Shown: piece after piece, positions 34,542 to 43,739 of the stretch | Layout: each line of letters begins with the position of its first letter | Numbering within the stretch: the first letter of the stretch is position 1 | Source of the DNA: Pseudomonadota bacterium | GTDB taxonomy: Bacteria > Pseudomonadota > Gammaproteobacteria > Xanthomonadales > Xanthomonadaceae | Direction: 5' to 3' | Assembly (NCBI GenBank): GCA_018242485.1 | Contig: JAFEBV010000001.1 | Span: forward strand, 62,001 to 126,000 | DNA: 64,000 nucleotides | Position numbers and translations under genes: made by a program | The notes under the pieces: model-generated | The model's database searches: none | What the model was told of the DNA's origin: nothing | What the model saw: only the letters and a program-made list of their open reading frames with translations

Positions 34542-34724
34542 GGGATATCTCCAGAAGGTAGGGTTGGTTTGCGAAGCCGCCAGGACATGCATGTCCATCC
34601 GGGCGTGGTGTCACGATGCACCCGCGGCATGCGCGGCGGGCTTGCCGGATCATGACGAAAAATTTAACAGTCGTCGAGCCGGATATAACAATCGCCTCTG
34701 ATCCTTCCCGATGCGTGCGCCCGG

Positions 34725-36218
34725 TCACAATCCCTGCGCTGCCTGCGCCACTGCGCGGAACAGGGCGCGGCCCTTGTTCATGGTTTCCTCCCATTCCTTG
34801 CGCGGATCGGAGTCGTACACGATCCCCGCGCCGGCCTGCACATGCAGGCGGCCGTCGTGGATGACGGCGGTGCGGATCGCGATCGCGGTGTCGCCATCGC
34901 CCCACCAGCCGATGTACCCGATCGCGCCCGCATAGATGTTGCGGCGGATCGGTTCGAGCTCACGGATCAGCTCCAGCGCGCGTATCTTCGGTGCCCCGCT
35001 CACCGTGCCCGCCGGGAACGCAGCCTTGAGCACGTCGGCATAACTCAAACCTTCGCGCAGGGTGCCGGTGACCTCGCTGACGATATGCATCACATGCGAG
35101 TAGCGCTCGATCACGAACTGCTCGCCGACCTTCACGCTGCCCGGCACGCTCACCCGACCGACGTCGTTGCGCCCCAAGTCGATCAGCATCAGGTGCTCGG
35201 CGCGCTCCTTGGGATCGGCGAGCAACTCGGCTTCCAGCGCGGCATCTTCGGCAGGCGTTTTGCCGCGCGGACGGGTGCCGGCGATCGGGCGCACGGTCAC
35301 CGTGCCCTGCCCAGCTTCGTCGTGGCTCAGGCGCACGAGGATCTCAGGCGATGAGCCGACCACCTGGGTGCCATCGAGGTCGAGGAAATACATGTACGGC
35401 GAGGGATTCAGCGCACGCAGGGCACGGTACACATCCACCGGGCGCGCGCGAAACGGCACCGACAGCCGCTGCGAGAGCACCACCTGGAACACCTCGCCGG
35501 CGCGGATCGCCTCCTGCGCCGCGCGCACCGCGTCCTGATAGCCCTGCTCGGTGAAGCCGGAGACGAAGTCCTCCTCGCGCAGCGCCGCAGGCGCGAGCAC
35601 GTCCGGATAGCTGCGTCCGGAATGGCGCAGGCGATGCACGAGTTCGTCCAGGCGACGGCGCGCGCGCGCATACGCCTGCGGCTGCGCCGGGTCGGCGTGC
35701 ACGATCAGGTACAGCCGCCCCTTGAGGTTGTCGAACACCGCGACTTCTTCCGACAGCATCAGCAGCGCGTCGGGCGAACCCAATGTGTCGGGCTTGCCGG
35801 CATCGACCGACAGCCGCGGCTCTATCCAGCCGATGGTCTCGAAACCGAAATAACCGACCAGCCCGCCGGTGAAGGCCGGCAGGCCCGGGATACGCGGTAC
35901 GCGGAACTGCGCGCGCAACGCCTCGACCTCGGCGTAAGGATCGGAGAGTTCGCGCGTTTCAATCAACTCGCCGTGCTCGCGTACCTCCAGCGCGTGGCCA
36001 CGAAAGACGTAGGTGCGTCGCGCCGGCAGGCCGATGATCGAATAACGCCCCCAGGTTTCGCCGCCCTCGACCGATTCGAACAAATACGTGTGCGGGCCGT
36101 CGGCGAGTTTCAGATACACCGACAGCGGGGTGTCGAGGTCGGACAGCACCTCGCGCACCACCGGGATGCGGTTGTGACCGGCGGCAGCGAGGGCGTCGAA
36201 GGTGGGCTGGTCGATCAC
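34725..36218 (-). CDS. trpE: Anthranilate synthase component I
   Basis: This 497-residue protein catalyses the first step of tryptophan synthesis from chorismate, using ammonia from TrpG. It has the chorismate-binding blocks [71 protein letters not shown] and [18 protein letters not shown]. The start is a GTG whose GTGA overlaps the rpe stop by 4 bp, so rpe and trpE are translationally coupled. TrpG and TrpD are not adjacent in this window; downstream is the His/Lys-rich gene. Confidence 0.95.
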   Translation of the reverse strand: MIDQPTFDALAAAGHNRIPVVREVLSDLDTPLSVYLKLADGPHTYLFESVEGGETWGRYSIIGLPARRTYVFRGHALEVREHGELIETRELSDPYAEVEALRAQFRVPRIPGLPAFTGGLVGYFGFETIGWIEPRLSVDAGKPDTLGSPDALLMLSEEVAVFDNLKGRLYLIVHADPAQPQAYARARRRLDELVHRLRHSGRSYPDVLAPAALREEDFVSGFTEQGYQDAVRAAQEAIRAGEVFQVVLSQRLSVPFRARPVDVYRALRALNPSPYMYFLDLDGTQVVGSSPEILVRLSHDEAGQGTVTVRPIAGTRPRGKTPAEDAALEAELLADPKERAEHLMLIDLGRNDVGRVSVPGSVKVGEQFVIERYSHVMHIVSEVTGTLREGLSYADVLKAAFPAGTVSGAPKIRALELIRELEPIRRNIYAGAIGYIGWWGDGDTAIAIRTAVIHDGRLHVQAGAGIVYDSDPRKEWEETMNKGRALFRAVAQAAQGL

Positions 36219-36892
36219 GGGCACGATGCCGCAGTCACAGCCGCGCGCATCGCCGCGATCTCGGCGGCGTAGTCCTTCGCCCCGAAAATCGCCGATCCGG
36301 CGACGAACGTATCCGCGCCGGCGGCAGCGATCGCGCCGATGTTGTCGGCCTTCACCCCGCCATCGACTTCCAGCCGGATGTCGCGCCCGCTGGCGTCGAT
36401 GCGCTGGCGCACACGGCGAATTTTTTCGAGTGCCATCGGGATGAAACTCTGCCCACCGAAGCCGGGGTTCACCGACATGATCAGCACGATGTCGAGTTTG
36501 TCGAGCACGAAGTCGAGATAGTCCAGCGGCGTGGCGGGATTGAACACCAGACCCGCCTTGCATCCCGAGTCCTTGATGAGTCCGATGGTGCGGTCGATGT
36601 GCTCGCTGGCTTCCGGGTGGAAGCTGATCGAAGTCGCGCCCGCCTTGGCGAAATCCGGGACGATGCGATCCACGGGTTTGACCATCAGGTGCACGTCGAT
36701 CGGCGCGGTCACGCCATGCTTGCGCAGCGCCTCGCACAGCAGCGGGCCGATGGTGAGGTTGGGGACGTAGTGGTTGTCCATCACGTCGAAGTGGATCCAG
36801 TCCGCGCCGGCGCGCAGCACCGCGTTGACTTCATCGCCGAGGCGGGCGAAATCGGCAGAGAGGATCGAGGGGGCGATGATGCAGTTCGACAT
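36215..36892 (-). CDS. rpe: Ribulose-phosphate 3-epimerase
   Basis: This 225-residue TIM-barrel enzyme interconverts ribulose-5-phosphate and xylulose-5-phosphate in the pentose phosphate pathway. It has [61 protein letters not shown] and [13 protein letters not shown] with the metal-binding His and Asp residues in place. It begins a unit with trpE and is divergent from purC across a repeat-containing gap. Confidence 0.97.
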   Translation of the reverse strand: MSNCIIAPSILSADFARLGDEVNAVLRAGADWIHFDVMDNHYVPNLTIGPLLCEALRKHGVTAPIDVHLMVKPVDRIVPDFAKAGATSISFHPEASEHIDRTIGLIKDSGCKAGLVFNPATPLDYLDFVLDKLDIVLIMSVNPGFGGQSFIPMALEKIRRVRQRIDASGRDIRLEVDGGVKADNIGAIAAAGADTFVAGSAIFGAKDYAAEIAAMRAAVTAASCP

Positions 36893-36979
36893 GGGAGCGA
36901 TCGCGGAAACGATGGAGAAACGCCAGCCATTCTAGCGTGCCAGTCCATGCGACCTGCGACGCTTGCTTGCATCTCGATT

Positions 36980-37073
36980 CCCTCCCCTTCAAGGGGAGGG
37001 TCAGGGTGGGGATGGTGTAGCGCGGCAGGGTGGATGCACCATTTCCATCCCGGCCTTCCCCCTTGAAGTGGAA
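36980..37073. repeat. Two-palindrome element, D type, copy 1 (94 bp)
   Basis: CCCTCCCCTT-c-AAGGGGAGGG followed by TCAGGGTGGGGATGG, then about 30 bp later CATCCCGGCCTTCCCCCTTGAAGTGGAAG. It sits between rpe and purC, and its right end supplies the putative purC -35. The second copy is at 45217-45310. Confidence 0.8.
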
Positions 37074-37089
37074 GTGGAACCGCTACAAT
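37063..37089 (+). promoter_or_regulatory. Probable purC promoter
   Basis: TTGAAG (37063-37068), a 15-bp spacer and TACAAT (37084-37089), 27 bp before the start codon. The -35 hexamer lies inside the palindromic element. Confidence 0.5.
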
Positions 37090-37115
37090 GGCGGCCTTTT
37101 CTGCGGAACCCGTGC

Positions 37116-38012
37116 ATGGCCACCACCTTGTTGCAGTCCGACTTGCCCGGCCTGAATCTGATCCATCGCGGCAAGGTGCGCGATGTCTATGCCCTGCCCG
37201 GCAACGAACTGTTGATCGTCGCCAGCGACCGCCTGAGTGCGTTCGACGTGGTGCTGCCCGATCCGATCCCCGGCAAGGGCGAGATGCTCTGCCAGATCAG
37301 CAATTTCTGGTTCGGCCAGACCGCGCACCTGATGCCCAACCACCTCACCGGCCGCAACGTCGCCGACGTGCTGCCGACCGGCACCGATGTCGCGCTGTAC
37401 GCGAAGCGCGCGGTGGTAACGAAGAAACTCAAACCCGTTCCGATCGAAGCGATCGCGCGCGGTTATCTGATCGGCAGTGGCTGGAAGGACTACCAGCGCA
37501 CCGGCCGGGTGAGCGGCATCCACCTGCCCGACGGGCTGCAACAGGCCGAACAACTGCCCGCACCGATTTTCACGCCATCGACCAAGGCCGCGGTCGGCGC
37601 ACACGACGAGAACATCGACTTCGACGCGGTGGTGGCGAAGATCGGACCCGATCTGGCCGAGCAGGTGCGCGCGGCGACGCTGGCGATCTATCGTTACGCC
37701 GCCGACTACGCATCGCAACGCGGCATCATCATCGCCGACACCAAGCTCGAGTTCGGCACCGACGAGAACGGCCGCTTGCTGGTGATGGACGAGATGCTCA
37801 CGCCGGATTCCTCGCGCTTCTGGCCCGCCGATACCTATCAAATCGGCAGCAGCCCGCCCAGCTACGACAAGCAGTTCGTGCGCGATTATCTGGAAACGCT
37901 GGACTGGAACAAGACCGCGCCCGGCCCGCGCGTGCCCGCGCCCATCATCGAGGCCACCCGCGCCAAGTACGCCGAGGCGTTGCAGCGGCTGGCGGGGATC
38001 GAGGTGGCTTGA
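37116..38012 (+). CDS. purC: Phosphoribosylaminoimidazole-succinocarboxamide synthase
   Basis: This 298-residue enzyme joins CAIR and aspartate in purine synthesis (SAICAR synthetase). It has [53 protein letters not shown] [25 protein letters not shown] and [17 protein letters not shown]. It is the longer type seen in fungi and many proteobacteria. ATG 37116 gives [12 protein letters not shown]. The stop codon TGA is itself the first three bases of a 7-bp tandem array. Confidence 0.96.
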   Translation: MATTLLQSDLPGLNLIHRGKVRDVYALPGNELLIVASDRLSAFDVVLPDPIPGKGEMLCQISNFWFGQTAHLMPNHLTGRNVADVLPTGTDVALYAKRAVVTKKLKPVPIEAIARGYLIGSGWKDYQRTGRVSGIHLPDGLQQAEQLPAPIFTPSTKAAVGAHDENIDFDAVVAKIGPDLAEQVRAATLAIYRYAADYASQRGIIIADTKLEFGTDENGRLLVMDEMLTPDSSRFWPADTYQIGSSPPSYDKQFVRDYLETLDWNKTAPGPRVPAPIIEATRAKYAEALQRLAGIEVA

Positions 38013-38047
38013 ATCGTGATTGGTGATTGGTGAATCGTGAATCGTGA
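38010..38047. repeat. 7-bp tandem array, unit TGAATCG (5.4 copies)
   Basis: Heptamers TGAATCG, TGATTGG, TGATTGG, TGAATCG, TGAATCG and a partial unit. The first TGA is the purC stop codon. The array ends 23 bp from the stop of the convergent epimerase gene. Confidence 0.85.
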
Positions 38048-38070
38048 GAAGCGTTTGTTCGCTCTGATTC

Positions 38071-38931
38071 TCAGATTCCGAACATCTCCGCTTCCGGCAC
38101 GAACATCCGCGGCGCATAGCCGAAATCGCGTAATGCATCACCGGTATCGAACACCAGATCGGCATCGAGGCGGTCGAGCATCGCCGGGTTGATCGCATCC
38201 ACGAGGCTGAGTCCGCGTGCCGTGCGCAGAGCGGCATGGAACAAAGGTGCGGGCAACCGCAGCAAGCGTGGGCGTGGCGAGAGTGCGGCAAGCGTGCGCG
38301 CGATCATCGCATCGAAGGCTAGTGTCTCGCCGCCGGGAAGATCGTAGGCGCGACCATGCAGATCAGGGCGTGATGCCAGCGTGAACGCCGCGCGCGCCAG
38401 ATCGTCGGCATGCACCGGCTGGCGCAGGCCGGCCGCACTGCGTGGCAGCACGAAGAATCCGCTGCGGCGGGCGAAGGCAGCGATGCGGCTGAGCGTGCGG
38501 TCGCGGCCGCGACCATAAATCATCGTCGGCCGCAGCACGCTGATGGCGCAGCCATGGCGTGAACCCACTGCGAACAGCGTTTCTTCGGCACGACGCAGGC
38601 GCTGCGCGAGGTCGCGTTCGCCGGCATCGGTGGATGCGGATTTGCTCGCGATGCTGGTCGAGCTGAGCGCGATCACGCGCGGTGCGAGCAGGCCGGCACG
38701 CTCGATCCAGCGCGCGAGGGCATCCAGCGGACCGAGGCAGAAGATCACATCGAACGCATCCACCGGCAAGGCCGGCATCTCATCCAGCGCACCGACGATC
38801 CAGCGCAAGCCCTCGCGATCGACGCGCGGCTGCCGCGACAGCGCAAGGGTTTCCCAATCCGGCGCATGCAGCAGCGGCAGCAAACCGTCGCCGATCTGCC
38901 CACTGCCGCCGAAGATGAGGGCGCGCCGCAT
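38071..38931 (-). CDS. NAD(P)-dependent epimerase/dehydratase family protein
   Basis: This 286-residue protein has a Rossmann start, ALIFGGSGQIGDGLLPLL (GGxGxxG), an RPTMIYGRGRD segment resembling the YxxxK-region context of atypical SDRs, and LRQPVHADDLARAAF. No clear catalytic YxxxK is seen, so it may bind NAD(P) without standard epimerase chemistry. It starts 18 bp after hmgA on the same strand and is probably in the tyrosine catabolic operon, where maiA or fahA would be more usual. The substrate is unknown. Confidence 0.75.
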   Translation of the reverse strand: MRRALIFGGSGQIGDGLLPLLHAPDWETLALSRQPRVDREGLRWIVGALDEMPALPVDAFDVIFCLGPLDALARWIERAGLLAPRVIALSSTSIASKSASTDAGERDLAQRLRRAEETLFAVGSRHGCAISVLRPTMIYGRGRDRTLSRIAAFARRSGFFVLPRSAAGLRQPVHADDLARAAFTLASRPDLHGRAYDLPGGETLAFDAMIARTLAALSPRPRLLRLPAPLFHAALRTARGLSLVDAINPAMLDRLDADLVFDTGDALRDFGYAPRMFVPEAEMFGI

Positions 38932-38949
38932 CGGCGCCTCGCCGCGTGC

Positions 38950-40251
38950 TCAGGCCGGCGGGCTGAAGTGCTTGCGCAGGCCCTGCCAGCACTCGATGTA
39001 GTGCTGCTGTCGCTCGGGTGCTGCCAGCGCCTGCGCGGTCGGATGGATCACCGCGCGGGTCTCGAACATGAAGGCCATGGTGTCGGCGACCACATCGGGT
39101 TTCGACAAGTCGGCACGACTGGCTTTCTCGAAGGTCGCCGCATCCGGGCCGTGGCCGGTCATGCAGTTGTGCAGCGAGCAGCCGCCGGGCAGGAAGCCTT
39201 CGGCCTTGGCGTCGTAGATGCCGTGCACGAGGCCCATGAACTCGCTGGCGATGTTGCGGTGGAACCACGGCGGGCGGAAGGTGTCCTGCGCCACCAGCCA
39301 GCGCGGCGGGAAGATCGCGAAGTCCACGTTGCTGGTGCCGGGAGTGTCGCTGGGCGAATGCAGGACGAGGAAGATCGACGGATCGGGATGGTCGTAGCTG
39401 ATCGAGCCGATGGTGTTGAAACGGCGCAGGTCGTAGCGGCAGGGCGCGCAGTTGCCGTGCCATGCGACCACGTCCAGCGGGCTGTGATCCATCGCCGCAC
39501 GCCACAGATGACCCTGGAACTTGGTGACGAGTTCGAACGCGCCATCGACATCTTCATACGCCGCGACCGGGAACTGGAAATCGCGCGGATTGGCCAGGCC
39601 GTTGGATCCGATCGGCCCCAGATCGGGCAGCTTGAAAGGCGCGCCGAAGTTCTCGCACACATAGCCGCGTGCATGCCCATCGGGCAAACCGACACGGAAA
39701 CGGATGCCGCGCGGAATCAGCGCGATCTGCTGCGGCTCGACCTCCAGCACACCCAGTTCGGTGTCGATGCGCAGGCGGCCTTGCTGCGGCACGATCAGCA
39801 ACTCGCCATCGGCATTGCAGAAAAATCGCGTCTGCATCGAACGATTGGCGGCATACAGATGGATGCCGATGCCCGACTGCGCCGCCGGCGAACCATTGCC
39901 GGCGACGGTGAACAGGCCATCGAAGAAATCGGTCGGCTGCGTGGGCAGCGGACGTGGATCCCAGCGCAGTTGCGCCGGCGTGGTGGGTTCATTGCCGAAA
40001 CGGTTGTGGAAATGGGCCTGCGCGAAAGGCTCGAACTCGCCATGCACCGCCGCCGGACGGATGCGATACAGCCAACTGCGGCGATTGGCATGCCGCGGCG
40101 CGGTGAACGCGGTGCCGGTGAGCTGCTCGGCGTACAGGCCGTAGGGCGCGGCCTGCGGCGAGTTGCGTCCAACCGGCAAAGCGCCGGGAATGGCCTCGGT
40201 GGCGAACTCGTTGCCGAAGCCGGTCATGTAGGCGTCAGGGTGCATCGTCAT
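38950..40251 (-). CDS. hmgA: Homogentisate 1,2-dioxygenase
   Basis: This 433-residue iron enzyme opens the ring of homogentisate to maleylacetoacetate in tyrosine and phenylalanine degradation. It begins with [19 protein letters not shown] and contains [17 protein letters not shown] (cupin strands), [18 protein letters not shown], and [20 protein letters not shown] and [13 protein letters not shown] near the metal-binding C-terminal half. It lies 67 bp after hppD, with a hairpin between them. Confidence 0.96.
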   Translation of the reverse strand: MTMHPDAYMTGFGNEFATEAIPGALPVGRNSPQAAPYGLYAEQLTGTAFTAPRHANRRSWLYRIRPAAVHGEFEPFAQAHFHNRFGNEPTTPAQLRWDPRPLPTQPTDFFDGLFTVAGNGSPAAQSGIGIHLYAANRSMQTRFFCNADGELLIVPQQGRLRIDTELGVLEVEPQQIALIPRGIRFRVGLPDGHARGYVCENFGAPFKLPDLGPIGSNGLANPRDFQFPVAAYEDVDGAFELVTKFQGHLWRAAMDHSPLDVVAWHGNCAPCRYDLRRFNTIGSISYDHPDPSIFLVLHSPSDTPGTSNVDFAIFPPRWLVAQDTFRPPWFHRNIASEFMGLVHGIYDAKAEGFLPGGCSLHNCMTGHGPDAATFEKASRADLSKPDVVADTMAFMFETRAVIHPTAQALAAPERQQHYIECWQGLRKHFSPPA

Positions 40252-40282
40252 CGCTCGGATTCCTGTTCAGGGTGGTTCGTTC

Positions 40283-40313
40283 AAAGCCCCTCCCACATCT
40301 GGGAGAAGGCTTT
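40283..40313 (-). terminator. Hairpin between hppD and hmgA
   Basis: On the minus strand AAAGCC-ttCTCCCA-gatg-TGGGAG-gg-GGCTTT forms a long stem in the 67-bp gap, without a following T-run. It could partly terminate or protect transcript ends within the operon. Confidence 0.5.
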
Positions 40314-40318
40314 TGGCT

Positions 40319-41419
40319 TCACAACACCCCGCGCTTCATCTGGTCGCGTTCGATGCTCTCGAACAGAGCCTGGAAGTTGCCTTCGCCGAAACCCTCGTTG
40401 CCCTTGCGCTGGATGATCTCGAAGAAGATCGGTCCGAAGGCGTTCTGGGTGAAGATCTGCAGCAGCAGGCGCTTCTTGGTTTCCATGTCGGCGTCGATCA
40501 GGATGCTGTTGCGCGCCAGTCGCGGCACGTCCTCGCCGTGGTTGGGAATGCGCTGGTCGATCACCTCGAAATAGGTGGATGGCGTATCGAGGAACTTCAC
40601 GCCCGCCGCGTGCATGGCTTCGACCGTCGCATAGATGTCGTCGGTGAACAGGGCGATGTGCTGGATGCCCTCGCCCTTGTATTCGCGCAGGTATTCGTTG
40701 ATCTGGCTCTTCTCGTCGGAGGACTCGTTGAGCGGGATGCGCACCACGCCGTCGGGCGCGGTCATCGCCTTGGACAGCAGGCCGGTCTTGGCGCCCTTGA
40801 TGTCGAAGTAGCGGATCTCGCGGAAGTTGAACAGCTGCTCGTAGTAGTTCGACCACTTGGCCATGTTGCCCACATACAGATTGTGGGTGAGGTGGTCGAT
40901 GAAGGTCATGCCGAAGCCGCGCGGGTGCTGATCCACGCCCGGCAGCGGCAGGTAGTCGGCGTACAGGTCGGCGCGCGCGTCGTCGATCAGGTACAGCATG
41001 CAGTCGCCGATGCCCTTGATGGTCGGTGTACTCACCGCGCCGGTGTCGGCCTTGTGGTCGATCTGCGCGCCGCCGTGCGCCAGCACATGCTTCAACACTT
41101 GCGCGGTCGGCTGGCGGAAGCGGATCGCGAAACCGCAGGCGGAGGGGCCGTGCTGGGCGGCGAAATCGCTGGCGAAGGAATCGGTGCTCTCATTGAGCAG
41201 GAAGTTGATCGCGCCCTGCCGGAACAGGGTGATCGGGCGATCCTTGTGGCGGGCGATCGCGGTGAACCCCATGCCCTCCAGATACGCACGCATGCGCGCA
41301 CCCTCGCCTGCCGGCGCGGCGAACTCGACGAACTCGAAGCCGTGGATTCCCATCGGGTTGTCGAAGGTGGTCGGCTGCATGCCGAGGTTGGGCTGGGTCT
41401 GGATCGCCTGTGCGTTCAT
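40319..41419 (-). CDS. hppD: 4-Hydroxyphenylpyruvate dioxygenase
   Basis: This 366-residue Fe(II) enzyme converts 4-hydroxyphenylpyruvate to homogentisate. It starts with NPMGIHGFEFVEFAAP, and the C-terminal vicinal-oxygen-chelate half has IDHLTHNLYVGNM (iron His), GEGIQHIALFTDDIY (iron His) and QIFTQNAFGPIFFEIIQRKGN (iron Glu). It is divergent from the MarR-type regulator with a 132-bp gap carrying an operator-like palindrome, and is followed by hmgA. Confidence 0.96.
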   Translation of the reverse strand: MNAQAIQTQPNLGMQPTTFDNPMGIHGFEFVEFAAPAGEGARMRAYLEGMGFTAIARHKDRPITLFRQGAINFLLNESTDSFASDFAAQHGPSACGFAIRFRQPTAQVLKHVLAHGGAQIDHKADTGAVSTPTIKGIGDCMLYLIDDARADLYADYLPLPGVDQHPRGFGMTFIDHLTHNLYVGNMAKWSNYYEQLFNFREIRYFDIKGAKTGLLSKAMTAPDGVVRIPLNESSDEKSQINEYLREYKGEGIQHIALFTDDIYATVEAMHAAGVKFLDTPSTYFEVIDQRIPNHGEDVPRLARNSILIDADMETKKRLLLQIFTQNAFGPIFFEIIQRKGNEGFGEGNFQALFESIERDQMKRGVL

Positions 41420-41461
41420 GGGGTGCTCGCGGCGCTTGCGGAGGATGGAGTCGGAATGATA

Positions 41462-41475
41462 GTTTCATTTGCAAC
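41462..41475. promoter_or_regulatory. Operator-like palindrome between hppD and marR
   Basis: GTTTCATTTGCAAC, a 14-bp inverted repeat with one mismatch per arm (GTTKCA-tt-TGMAAC), 43 bp upstream of hppD and 77 bp upstream of the MarR gene. Its size and position fit a MarR-type operator. It is not tested. Confidence 0.5.
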
Positions 41476-41551
41476 CATTCGCAAGACGCACCGCGCCGTA
41501 TGCCGCGGGCGGCAGGTCACCGTCGCCATCACGCAACCAACCCCATCCGCC

Positions 41552-42019
41552 ATGAACCGCCCCGACCCACCCGCGCACGCCGTGCTCGAACTCGACCGCT
41601 TCCTGCCCTATCGGCTGTCGGTACTGTCCAACCGCATCAGCCAGGACATCGCGCGCCTGTATGCGCAACGCTTTGCGCTGGGGGTGACCGAATGGCGGAT
41701 ATTGGCAGTGCTTGGGCGCTACCCGGAACTGTCGGCCAGCGAAGTGGCCGAACGCACCGCGATGGACAAGGTCGCGGTCAGCCGCGCGGTGGCGCGCTTG
41801 CTGCACGATGGCCGCCTGAAGCGGCGCATCCACGGCAACGACCGCCGCCGTTCGGTGCTCACGCTCTCGGCCAAGGGCTACCGGATCTACGACGAAGTCG
41901 CGCCGCTGGCGCTGCAACTCGAACGCGACCTGTTGGCCAGCCTGAGCGCGGATGAGCGTCACATGCTCACACGCATCCTCGATCGGCTGGATGAAGCCGA
42001 GACGGCGCGCGCGGGCTGA
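41552..42019 (+). CDS. MarR-family transcriptional regulator
   Basis: This 155-residue winged-helix regulator has LPYRLSVLSNRISQDIARLY (dimer helix), VTEWRILAVLGRYPELSASE and VAERTAMDKVAVSRAVARL (recognition helix), and GNDRRRSVLTLSAKG (wing). Divergent placement from hppD suggests that it controls tyrosine/homogentisate degradation, probably as a repressor responding to an aromatic intermediate. The ATG at 41552 fits the family. It converges with the POT transporter, and an 8-bp stem CTGAGCCG/CGGCTCAG spans both stop codons. Confidence 0.9.
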   Translation: MNRPDPPAHAVLELDRFLPYRLSVLSNRISQDIARLYAQRFALGVTEWRILAVLGRYPELSASEVAERTAMDKVAVSRAVARLLHDGRLKRRIHGNDRRRSVLTLSAKGYRIYDEVAPLALQLERDLLASLSADERHMLTRILDRLDEAETARAG

Positions 42020-42056
42020 GCCGCGACGCGCGGGTTTCGACTTGATCGGCTACGGC

Positions 42057-43616
42057 TCAGTCCCCGCTGCCGCGCACATGCACCGGCACTTCGGCTTCCG
42101 GTCGCTCCGATGAAGCGCCAGCCGCGTGGTGAATGGCCGAGAGCTTGCGCATCGGCAGCACCAGCAGGAACGACACCACGGTGATGCCCACGCCCCAGTG
42201 CCCCAGCAGGGTGAACAGGTGGGTGTAGATCGGCATGGTCTGCACCGGATCGGTCACGTGCTCCGGAACCGCGGCGAAGTTGGCGACGAGGCCGCCCAAG
42301 TACTGCGAAATGCCCGATGCGACGAAATAGGCACCCATCATGAAACCGCCCATGCGTGCGGGCACGTAGCGAGCGATCATCGCCAATCCAAGACCGCTGG
42401 TCAGCAACTCACCCAGCGAACCCAACCCATAGCCCCACACCATCACCCAGGAATTGGTCTTGCCCGGCTGGGTGGTGAAATGTCCCGCCGCGCCATAGAC
42501 GTAGAAACCTGCCGCCACCGCCGCAAATCCCAGCGCGAATTTGGCTGCGATGGAAAGATCGCGACCCTGCTTGCCGAAATGCGTGTACGCCCACGCCAGC
42601 ACCGGCGAGAGGAACATGATCCAGATCGGATTGAAGGCTTGGAACTGCTCGGGTGTCCACGTCAGCAAGTGCATGCCGAACAGGTCGAAGCTCCAGTCCA
42701 CGTTGCGCAGCGCGAACAGGTTCAGCGAGGTGGACATCTGCTGGTAGAACACGAAGAAGAAGATCGTCTGCACCACGAGGATCAATGCCGCGATCAAGCC
42801 GGCGCGCTCATCGCGATGGCTGGTGCCGATCAAGTAGGCGAAGATGCCGAGCAGCACCACGCCGGCGCCGTACACGAAGACGCGAGCCAGACTTTCGTAC
42901 TGCAACACGGCGGCGGCGCCAGCCGCGCAGGCGGCGGCACCCACCAGCACCATCGCCAGCTTGCCCATGTCCACCGGGCGCTCGTCCGGCTCCGATCCGA
43001 TGTGCGCCATCGCCTTGCGCATGAAGAAATAATTGAGCAGGCCGATCAACAGGCCCAATGCGCAGACGCCGAACGCCGCGTGCCAGCCGAACTCGTTGTG
43101 GTAGGCCGCATTGACCTGGTTCTTGATCCATGGCGTAAGCAGCATCGACACCGTCGATCCGATATTCACCGCCATGTAATAGATGGTGAAGGCACTGTCG
43201 ATCTTGGAATCGTCGCCCTCGTAAATCTTGCGCACCAGGTTGCCGGCATTGGGCTTGAACAGGCCGTTGCCGATCACGATCACCGACAACGCACCAAACA
43301 GCGCCCAGGTGTTCTCGCTGGGTACCGTCATCAATGCATAACCCAGACCGAGGATGACCGCGCCCAGCAGCATGGTGCGGCGGGTGCCGAGGATCTTGTC
43401 GCCGATCCAGCCGCCGATCGCCGGCGCCACATAGATCAATGCCGCCGCCGCGCTCCAGACGAGGTTGGCGCGGTCGTCCGGGAACTTCAGCCGCTGCACC
43501 ATGTAGAACACGATCAGCGCCTGCATGCCGTAGTAGCCGAAGCGTTCCCACAGCTCGATCAGGAAGACGGTGGAGAACGACTTGGTTTGCGATACGGGAG
43601 GATTGGCGGCGGTCAT
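42057..43616 (-). CDS. POT-family proton-coupled di/tripeptide transporter
   Basis: This 519-residue protein has about 12-14 membrane segments and the full POT signature in helix 1 (ELWERFGYYGMQALIVFYMV, ExxERFxYYG). It also has the helix 5 region FTIYYMAVNIGSTVSML (FYxxINxGSxxS-type), and NRPxxW-like ITFVxx segments are not needed for the call. It resembles DtpA/B/YjdL transporters that import small peptides with protons. The next minus-strand gene upstream (43740-45206) is a second POT protein, with 123 bp between them. Confidence 0.93.
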   Translation of the reverse strand: MTAANPPVSQTKSFSTVFLIELWERFGYYGMQALIVFYMVQRLKFPDDRANLVWSAAAALIYVAPAIGGWIGDKILGTRRTMLLGAVILGLGYALMTVPSENTWALFGALSVIVIGNGLFKPNAGNLVRKIYEGDDSKIDSAFTIYYMAVNIGSTVSMLLTPWIKNQVNAAYHNEFGWHAAFGVCALGLLIGLLNYFFMRKAMAHIGSEPDERPVDMGKLAMVLVGAAACAAGAAAVLQYESLARVFVYGAGVVLLGIFAYLIGTSHRDERAGLIAALILVVQTIFFFVFYQQMSTSLNLFALRNVDWSFDLFGMHLLTWTPEQFQAFNPIWIMFLSPVLAWAYTHFGKQGRDLSIAAKFALGFAAVAAGFYVYGAAGHFTTQPGKTNSWVMVWGYGLGSLGELLTSGLGLAMIARYVPARMGGFMMGAYFVASGISQYLGGLVANFAAVPEHVTDPVQTMPIYTHLFTLLGHWGVGITVVSFLLVLPMRKLSAIHHAAGASSERPEAEVPVHVRGSGD

Positions 43617-43739
43617 GTCGGCTTCACGAAGGACGGGGAACCCGCGAGGGCTCGCTAGAATCGCCTGCCGGCGCGGCTCACGTCATGCTGCGCTGCGTCA
43701 AACACGGCCGCCCGCATGCCGAGGCTGGGCCCCTGTCCC

